Positions 1 through 8,000 of a stretch of DNA of 15,149 nucleotides are shown here, piece by piece. The notes under the pieces were generated by a model. That model ran no database searches. It saw nothing but the letters and a program-made list of their open reading frames with translations, and was not told the DNA's origin. The stretch lies in assembly GCA_027596945.1 (NCBI GenBank), contig JADGJH010000307.1, positions 6,377 to 21,525 of the forward strand, written 5' to 3'. The position numbers and the translations under genes were made by a program. This DNA comes from Physocladia obscura. Its lineage: Eukaryota; Chytridiomycota; Chytridiomycetes; Chytridiales; Chytriomycetaceae. Numbering within the stretch: position 1 is the first letter of the stretch; every line of letters starts with the position of its first letter.

Positions 1-49
1 TTTTTTAATTTTTTATTCATGATACACCTAAAACAGAAAAACATCAAAC

Positions 50-536
50 CTCAATAGCAGCAACCGAGACATTCTGGGAAATATTTTTATATTGATGCAA
101 AACTTCTTTCGCCATTTTTCCTTTCCGAAGGAACACCGACAACTCAATAAAACGCAAAACGACAGGTTCCAGCGTTGTGATTGCCGTTGAACGTGAGCGT
201 TTCGACATTATTACTTCATGTAGCAGATCGAGTGCTGTTTCGCTCTGGTTGACGGCCATGAGTTCTATTTAAACAACGTCCGCGGAGGAATCAGTATCGA
301 AATAGCATTTTGCAAGTGCATGAGCGAGTGAGTTATCGGTACATTTTGTAATGGTTTGTATATTAACGAAATGATTGTGAAAGGAACATGGACAGCACTG
401 AACACACCTTCGGCTCTCTTTAGAGCATTTTCAGGCCGCTGGTATATGCGCGACTAAGAACCGAAAAGGATTAATGGCAATGTTGGTCATGTGTTAATGG
501 GGTTTGCCTTTGCAAGTGCACACAATCTCTCACCAT
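50..536 (-). CDS. EIF3A: Eukaryotic translation initiation factor 3 subunit A, N-terminal part (partial gene)
   Basis: eIF3a (yeast Tif32/Rpg1) is the large scaffold subunit of eIF3, which binds the 40S ribosome in the cytoplasm during start-codon selection. I read three exons: 536-534 (the ATG alone), 453-408 and 264-50. Introns are 533-454 (GTGAGA...TTCTTAG) and 407-265 (GTGTGT...AAATAG). The joined 88 residues begin MSRIYQRPENALKRAEELM and continue with LLHEVIMSKRSRS, EPVVLRFIELSV, LRKGKMAKEVLHQYKN and SQNVSVAAIE. This follows the conserved eIF3a N-terminus (PENALKRAEEL, LHEVI-SKR, LRKGK-AKE-L-QYKN) without gaps. A donor (GAG|GTTTGA) at 49 starts the next intron, which leaves the window. 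The ATG at 259 gives an open frame but lies inside the conserved block, so it is not the true start. The family is certain; the one-codon first exon is inferred from the splice signals and reading phase. Confidence 0.92.
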
Positions 537-837
537 TTTTGAACTGTTGAAAAAAAAGAAAAGAAAAAGACCAAAAAACAGATAGATTTTTATTGCCTTG
601 CGGTCGGCATGAGCTTCACAAAACTAGATCCTGAATAATTTGCTGGATTGCTTGCGCGTTCTGTGAAATTAGTCTACAAAGAACAAATCAACACATGAAG
701 AGTCTGACAAAACACAAATATTACACTTGCTTTGGTTAACTAAATCAACTTGCCAAAATTTTAACTCTAATTCCTGAGGGCAAACCGGATGATCTGACAT
801 AATGAGTAACCAAAGGTTCAAAAGAAACACAAAAGAT
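537..837. promoter_or_regulatory. Intergenic region: 3' flank of the PDRG1-like gene and 5' flank of eIF3a
   Basis: About 300 bases without a supported gene lie between two minus-strand genes. Immediately upstream of the eIF3a ATG, the minus strand carries a long pyrimidine tract (571-547, almost all T and C) ending in CAACAG at 544. This resembles a splice acceptor and could mark a 5'UTR intron, or be a pyrimidine-rich promoter or leader element. Short open frames here match nothing I recognise. Confidence 0.4.
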
Positions 838-1394
838 TTATTTGTTCCGTCTACTCTCCAACAGATCATTAAGATTGGCGGGCTTCAGGTTGCTAAAAGT
901 GGAAGCAGAAACGGCACCAGTGGCAGATTTCGCGTTGGGGTGCAAACGCGCTTCGAGCAATTCGAGTTGACGCGTTGACTCTTTTAATGACGTGCGTATG
1001 GTTTCGATTTCGTCATTGAGCTGTTCTTGTTCTGTCAAACCGATGAATGCATGATGGTCAGGAGATTTACTGCGGATAAGATGTCAGAGGAATGAGGATA
1101 GCGCACCGGACTCGATGCGGGCCTTTGCCGAGTCGCGGTCGAGGCGCATGGAAAAGTCGCCTGCAAAGAACCACACTTTGGGATCTGAGCCAAAGATGAG
1201 ATGGAAGAGGAGAAGGTTTAGAGACACAAGAGGAAATGGCAGTCAGGTGGCATACCGACTTTCGCCTGGCGAAAACAGGCCAAGGCTTCGCGGGTTTCGT
1301 TGCGGCGGCGGTCCAGATCGATGAGCAGTTGGCGTGCAGCGAGTATGTCTTCAGCCAGCCGCTCGACTTCTGCCTGGTCTTTGAGTGCGTCCAT
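838..1394 (-). CDS. PDRG1: PDRG1-like prefoldin-family protein (R2TP/URI prefoldin-like complex)
   Basis: PDRG1 is a small beta-prefoldin-like protein found in the R2TP/URI prefoldin-like co-chaperone complex that helps assemble large complexes such as RNA polymerases. Three exons join in phase: 1394-1256, 1184-1107 and 1031-838. The introns are 71 and 75 bases (GTATGC...GCTCAG; GTGCGC...TTGACAG). The 136-residue product matches the 133 residues of human PDRG1 well. It has the N-terminal helix VERLAEDILAARQLLIDLDR and RRNETREAL (human VEELAEEVLADKRQIVDLD, KRNQNREGL). A middle strand segment follows (KVWFFAGDFSMRLDRD), then a second helix (ARIESEQEQLNDEIETIR) that aligns with human MIEKDQDHLDKEIEKLR without a gap, which fixed the acceptor at 1032. 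The C-terminus NLKPANLNDLL resembles the human tail. Its ATG lies 35 bases from that of the divergent SF3B6 gene. Confidence 0.88.
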
Positions 1395-1429
1395 TGAACA
1401 GAAAGTTTTCGTTCAAAAAAGAGAAAGAA
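1395..1429. promoter_or_regulatory. Very short divergent intergenic region (bidirectional promoter or overlapping 5' ends)
   Basis: Only 35 bases separate the ATG of the PDRG1-like gene (1394, minus) from that of SF3B6 (1430, plus). The stretch is purine-rich on the plus strand (AAAAAAGAGAAAGAA just before the SF3B6 start). No TATA box or CCAAT element is visible. Both 5' leaders must either be tiny or extend into the neighbouring coding region, so this segment is probably core promoter for one or both genes. Confidence 0.5.
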
Positions 1430-1899
1430 ATGGCTTTTGCTGGCGGACCTCGAGGTGCCGGGGTTGTCCGCCTCCCCGCCGAAGTGAACCGCATTCTGTT
1501 TGTGCGCAATCTCCCTTCAAGATCTCGGCCGACGAAATGTACGATCTATTTGGCAAGTACGACCCCATCAGGCAGATCCGCGTCAGTTCAAGCCCAGACG
1601 CTAAGGGAACGGCCTTTGTCGGTATGAACTCCTTAAACTGCTTAGACTCTTTTAACTCCATCACGGTCGCTCAGTTTACGAGGATATCATGGATGCAAAG
1701 GGTGCGTGTGACCATCTGAGCGGATTTAACATTATGGGGCGATACCTGATTGTCTTGTACTTTTCGCCCTCCAAACAAACAAAGAAATCCGATCTGGCGT
1801 CAAAGGTTCTTTATTCCTCATAAGATGTGTTGCGCTGACAAAAAACCAACTCAGGAAGCGGAATTGGCGGAAATGAAAGCCAAATACGGCGAGGCCTGA
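1430..1899 (+). CDS. SF3B6: Splicing factor 3B subunit 6 (p14, branch-site RRM protein), with an apparent 1-base deletion
   Basis: SF3B6/p14 is an RRM protein of the SF3b complex in the U2 snRNP and lies next to the pre-mRNA branch adenosine. Exons are 1430-1621, 1675-1805 and 1855-1899; introns are 53 and 49 bases. The product, about 122 residues (human 125), contains [16 protein letters not shown] (RNP2), [27 protein letters not shown] (RNP1), [20 protein letters not shown] and the tail EMKAKYGEA. The reading frame breaks at 1514-1517: CTC-CC-TTC-AAG where the family needs Leu-Pro-Phe/Tyr-Lys, so one base is missing. All later codons, both splice phases and the stop are intact in the shifted frame. 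Human Tyr22, which contacts the branch adenosine region, corresponds to Phe here. The break is most simply a sequencing or assembly indel, since everything else is conserved; a recent pseudogene is the alternative. Confidence 0.93.
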
Positions 1900-2003
1900 T
1901 TGTCTATACTCTACTTTGGTCTATTCTTATTATAATTCAAAACAAGCGTCACATAAACTTCCAATTATTCCTATCCTATCTTTTTTTTTTGTTTCCCGTT
2001 AAT
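1900..2003. other. Convergent intergenic gap between SF3B6 and the RhoGEF gene
   Basis: The two genes end tail to tail with 104 bases between stop codons. The gap is AT-rich with a run of about ten T at 1981-1990, and must hold both 3' ends and polyadenylation signals. On the plus strand TATAATTCAAAAC near 1930 is a possible A-rich 3' signal, but I cannot assign a cleavage site. Confidence 0.35.
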
Positions 2004-5000
2004 TCATTCTTGCTCACCCATTTTCATCAATTCAGCAAGTTCGTTTTCATCAAACAATGTGCCGAGTTTCGGCGGCAGCGCCAACAGTATTGCAGGCGTT
2101 TTTGAAGCTGCTGGATTTTGGTTTTTTTCCAGTCGTGGCAAATCATACTCTGACGTTCCCTCGACAAAAGTCGCATCGTGCTGAATTAGTGACGCTGCTT
2201 CCGAATTTCTATTCCGCAATCCTGTTTGCCTCGACACCGGACTTCCGAATCCAGGAGAATACGAATTCAAATCACTTCGAATTATATTATCCCCCAGCAT
2301 CATAGTCATTGGCACACCTTCGAAACCACAAAGCCATATCCTCACAAACTCATGCATTTCGTAAAGTAGATCTTTGGCAACCGTCACATCCCGCCTCGCG
2401 CGATGAATAATAATTAACTTTCCCTCACTGCTATGATTTATTGAACAAGAAACATTTGCTAAATATTCCAAAGTGCGCAGAGCAGTATCTTTAGTGATTG
2501 ACGGCGAATTTGAGCGGCGATGATCCTTGGCAATGTTTGACATGTCCATGATACCATCAAAGTCTAATTTTTCCGATATTTGGGAGTCTAGGAGCGCCAA
2601 AATCGATTTCTCGCAAGACACTAATTTTCGCAAGATAAGCGTTTTTTTTGCCAATATTCCATCTATCATCTTTAAAGTTGCTTTTACAAGTGAGTTGTTG
2701 ATATTTTCGCGAGGAGCTACCGCCGAGTTTTGCACAGTAGAGGCTATGATATGAGGTGGCGTTTTTGTTTGTGTGATTTCTTGCATTTTTGTTGGAGAAT
2801 GATAATGTCTTTGATTGTTATACGTGTTCTCTATTTTTGATTTCCAATATATTTGCTCCTGAATATTCCGATTCAATGAGTTAGACATGATACTTTGTTC
2901 TGAAATGTTCACATGTTCGATATTTTGATTCGATGCAACAATCTTTGATTGTATAGTGTCCAATTTACATCGAAGAGAATTTTCTCGTCGCCCAGTTTCA
3001 ACTATTTCTCCACATAAAACTTGATTTTCAGCTTTAGCGTTAGCCAGCTTTTCTTCCAACTCATTTATTTCAGCACAAAGTTTGTCTATCTTGTCATGAG
3101 AATACACCAAATTTTCTGACAACTGGCCATTTTTATTTTGCAGATCTTGAACCTCTCCCTGTTTTTTGTCCAGAAGCTGCTTGAGTGAGAATTTCGCGTC
3201 TGAATCTCTTCTACGCAATGTTGTTTCAGCCTGCTCCAATTTGTCTTTGTATTCTCTGACAAACGCCTCAAATTTGTTCTTTTCTGACGTCGCCGCATCT
3301 TGAAGAGCTGCTGTTTTTGAGGCTTGTTTCGTAATTTCGTTTTTGAGGTTTGCTAATTCACTGTCGCGGTTGCCCAATATAGCACGTAATTTATCCAATT
3401 CGACATCTTGCAATGAATGTTTCGAGTTTAAACCGTCGAATGCATTTTGAAGCTTCATTTTCGCTTTCATCAAACTGTCAGTCAATTGCTTCAGATACTC
3501 ATTCGCACCTTCCAACTCTTTTACTCTCAACCCCGCTTCTTTCAACTGCGTAGAGACTTCCAATCCCGCTACAGTCTGCGCAGTGCACTGTTTTTGTAAC
3601 CCGTCAACAGCACTTGCGTGTTCATACACAAGTTTTTCATAGTTATCCGAAACGTCATTCCAGTTTTTTTCAATGCTTTCTTTCTCATTCTCTATTTTCC
3701 GGAGCTGCGCGGTAACGCTCTCCAAAAGTGTGCCAAACTCCTTCTTGGCATTCCCAGTTTCAGACAACTCATTTCTCACCGACTCGAGTTCGGCTTCAAG
3801 CGAAAGCACATCGATTTTGTACATTCTAGTCTTGTCTTTGAATTTCGATTCCATCTTGTGTATATTTGCTATAATTGTTGAGTGTTCTTCTTTCAGTTCA
3901 CGAGCTTTTTGGTCTAGTTCTGTTGCACGTTGACGCTCGGCTAAGAGTTCCTTTGCGATTCTGTCATAGTCAGTGCTAATGTCGCTGATTCGGGATAAGA
4001 TAGATTTAGCTTTACTGTCGTTGCTCAAGCCGCTGATTCGAATGTTGTGAACTGAAGAAGAAATTCTTCCCGCGTGTTGGTGGTTCGGTGGCTCAATATT
4101 CACACCAAACGCAACATTTGATATTTCCTCAAGGACAAACTCAAGTGCTGCGATTTCTTTTTCGCGTTTATGGCATTCTTGTTCAATTAATCTGATTTGC
4201 GTTTCTTTGGATTTCGCTTCAAATGATACTTGATCGGACTGTTCGCGGAGTTGAATATATTTTTTGTCCAGGTCGTTGTAAAGAACGAGACGATTGGTTA
4301 TTGTAGTTGCTTCTTTTTCTGCGTTTTCCATTCGGTTTTGCATGAAACTAATTTCATCTTGTTGTTTTCGTGTCTCGATAGAAATCTTGGCATATTTGGC
4401 GTCCAATTCTCGCTCTTGGTCTGTTACTTTCGATAGCCTTTCTTGTAGAGCTTCGTTTTCCGCTTCCAAATGCTTCACTTTTTTTTTGAGAGCAGACACG
4501 CTTTTGGCTTTTTCTTTACATTCTTGATCGAGTTTTTCGTTAACGGATTTCAACATCTCGATTTCCTTTTCACAGCGTGTTTTTGAAGCCGTCGTTTCCT
4601 TTTCGAGACGTTCAACCATTTCTAATTGGCCCGCCATGATGATTTCGTCGTGTTCTTTCCGCGATTTTAGCTCAACGACTTCTCGATTTAGTCGGACTTG
4701 AAGGTCAGCGTTTTCTTTTGAAAGCAATTCATATCTGAGTGATGCTTCGTTACTCATTTTCTCTTTCATTTCATTCAACTCTTGATGCAATTGTGCTTGA
4801 GCGAATTCTGTGATTTTTCGAACAGAATCTTTGAGCTCGGAAATCTCATAGTCTTTTTGTTCAATGGCCTTGCTCATTTCACAATTCCGAGCATCGTTTC
4901 TTTCACAACTGATAACTATCTGATGATACTCTTGTTCAAGTTGTTTCAGCTTTTCTTTAAGAAACGTCTCTGAAGCCGTAACCTCAACGAGAATTTCATT

Positions 5001-8000
5001 CTTTCGTTTCAATTTATCCTGCAGCTCTGCGGCACCTAATTTTGACTCTTGTAGCTCCCGAGCAGTTGCCGTAATCGTAATAGACTGTGTCGCAACAATT
5101 TCTTTAAGTTTTGTAACCTCATTTTTAAATTTCTGTTGCGAGTCCGTAACATTCACCAACTGGTTCCTTGTTGTGTCGAGATGTTTTTTGGTTTCCTTGT
5201 GCGTAGCGGCAAGATTTTCAAGCTGTTCTTTTTCACGGGCCCGGTCTGCACGTGTTGCTGAAACCTCTTCGCGCAACCGAGCCAATGTCTCGTCGAAATG
5301 CGTTTGTTTATCGGACAAATGCACGCGCGCGAAATCCGCAGCATGTTCAGCCTGTTTAGCACGCTCAGAAAACTGCGCAACGCGTTGCGCGAGCTCGGAA
5401 ATCTCGGACTCCTTTCGCGTAAGAACCTGATGACGCTCGGAGATTGCTTTTTCTAGGGTATCTACGAGACGCGTCGACTCTGATTTGAATGTTTCAAAGG
5501 ATGCCACGGTTTTTGATAATTCTGACGCGAGGGCTTTTTTTTCAATCTCGAGGTGTGTTATTTGCGATACCTTTTGGCGGATTGTTTCGTCACGGTCGAG
5601 AATGATGATTTCTTTGGATTTGAGAGTTGTTGAAATGCTGGTTAATTCGTTTTTCGTTTCGGCGAGTACTTTTTTCATTGTTTCGTGAGACTGGTATGCT
5701 TTTTTTCGAAAGGTTTCAAAGTCTTGGGTTAGTTTTTGTTTTTCCGCAGAGCTTTCTCGCTCCAAGGTTGCGATTTTGGTTTCTTTGGACGAAATTTCGG
5801 CTTTTGAAGTTTCTTGGTGTGTTTGGAACATGCTTTGCAAATTTTGAATCTTCTCGAATGATTCTTGTTTCAGTTTCTCAATTTTTTCATGCCAGGTTTG
5901 TTTGATTTGCATCTTTTCCGCTTCAAACATTTTTTTGGCCGTTTCAATGGTATATTCCGCATCTTTTCCAATCGTAATTATCTCCAATCCATAATTTTCT
6001 TGAGCCTTTTTAAAATTTACCTCGAGATTCGTAATCAAAATTGATTTTTCGTCCAACTCAGCGCGCAATTTTTCTTGCTCGCTCTTCATTTTTTCAACAA
6101 CCTCATTCTTGATGCGCTCGATTTCAACATTCTTCAATAAGATCTCTTGCGCGTTTTGTTTCACCAGACTGTCAATGTCATTCCTCAATTCTTGAACCTT
6201 CAAAACCGTTTCTTGATACGCAGAGCTGATTTGTATAACTTCCAAATCTTTTTTGATCGCAGTCTCTTTCGCGTTTGTCTTGAGCGTCTCGACAAGAGCT
6301 TGAGATTCTGAAAGTAAGCAATTCGCGGCCCAGAGCTGTTTGTTTAAATCTTCGTTGGTTACGGTCGCTTTTGACAAGTTTGTTTCTGTTTCTGTCAATT
6401 TTGACTGAGTTTCTTGGTGGATTTTTTTCAGTTGTTCTTGGGATTGATCTGCTGCTGTAATTTTGCTTTCTAATTCAGAAACTTTGGCCTGTGTTCAAGA
6501 TAAGTGCGATTATATATAGATATATCTCTTTTACCTTATATTCTTCAATCAAGACTTTCTTCGCTTCTTCTTTATACATTTCCAACTTTTTCCCAATCGA
6601 AATCGGTTTATCATCCATCGCGCTACCACCTTCATCGTCCAAAATAAAAGCAACTGGGCTAGCACTATCATCATCCTCTCCTTCTTTATCAACGACGGTG
6701 TCCGAAAATTTTTTCTTTTTCACAGTCGTTGTCGCCACAGTCTTGTACGACTCGATCCATGCTGTTTTTATTTTCGGCGTATCGCAACTGAAAAGAAACC
6801 TCCGGACTTTTGATGCTGCGGCAATCTCGATTTCAAACATTGGGCTTACTGAGTCGTAATCGTCGACAATGTCACTGACGCGACAATGGCGGAGATTCAC
6901 TTGGTCGAGAAGACGGAGTTTCGACATTGTCCAGTCTTTGCGGGCAGTTATTATGAGGTCGTTGAAGAGGAATAGTTTCCGTGCTTTTTTGCTGTCACCT
7001 CGAAGAAGTTGGAGGTTGTCTTCGCGGATGAGAAAACGCGTTGGTGTTATAAGATTCACTTTCTAGATAAATACAATAGGAAATAAACAGGAATGGTTGT
7101 GTTATATATAATGATATTATTTTGGAAGTCATGACTAACTTCTGTGAACGAACTTTGAATTTCCACCATTTTACGAACGCCCTCAGCTGACTTGGCGCCA
7201 TCATTGACCTGAGTGATAATAGCCTGAATAGTTTCCAAAGCTAGTTTCAAAATCGGATATTCACGATGATTCTCATCCGTGTTTTTAATAATTTCCTGTT
7301 TAGCATTTAATCATGAGAGATAATCTCAACAGAGAAGGAAAAAATAAATTCGGGATCAAAAAAACCTTTAAAAGTAGTGGATATTTGCAAATTCTTTGAA
7401 CAGGTTTAATCAAAAACCCACCTAAATCCAGTTGTCTGGTAGTTGGGTTTTTACAAACTTCCTATGAATAAAGGGTAAAAATTTAAAAAAAAGTAACGAA
7501 AAAGCAGAAAAGAAACCAAAAAGTAACCGAAGTATTTAAATGGATAGCTTTCTTTATTCAAATATTAGTTACAATTTACCTCTAAAAAAGATCTAAATGC
7601 TCGGTTTGTCTGCTGCAAATTTTGAAGCTTTGTCAAAGCGACGGAATGGTTGCTGCAATATAGTGAATATTTGGCAAAACTTTCTCCCTTTTTATGAAGT
7701 TCAATTTTATCTTTTTTTATTGTAATTTTTTTCACAAACCAATTCTAAGAAAATCTCTCCAACTCCATGGAATTCAGGTGATTTTTTGAACCTCGATTCA
7801 AAGGTTTTGAGAAATTCCTTTTATCATGTTGGATTAGGAAAAAAAGAAAAAAAAAATTTTTCAAAATTTTTCTTTCAACTCACAGAATTTATCGTATATA
7901 GTTCATCTACGTTCGAAAATAGAGAATCAACATTTTTTGAAAATTTTGAATCTGCCATTGGTCTCATAAAATTCTGTAATCCCAAGAACCGATTTTTAGT

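Noticed and set aside
44..259. Free-standing 71-residue protein starting at 259
   Set aside because: It is the third exon of eIF3a read past its donor; conserved residues continue upstream of the ATG across an intron.
1300..1719. Arginine- and serine-rich open frame on the plus strand before and through SF3B6
   Set aside because: It is antisense to PDRG1 exon 1 and out of the SF3B6 frame until after the missing base; its Arg/Ser content comes from the antisense of coding sequence.
3618..3933. Plus-strand hydrophobic frames opposite the coiled-coil exon, which look like membrane proteins
   Set aside because: Antisense of Glu/Lys/Gln-rich coiled coil gives Phe/Leu/Ser-rich peptides automatically; there is no independent coding evidence. 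The same holds for similar frames through 2-6.4 kb.
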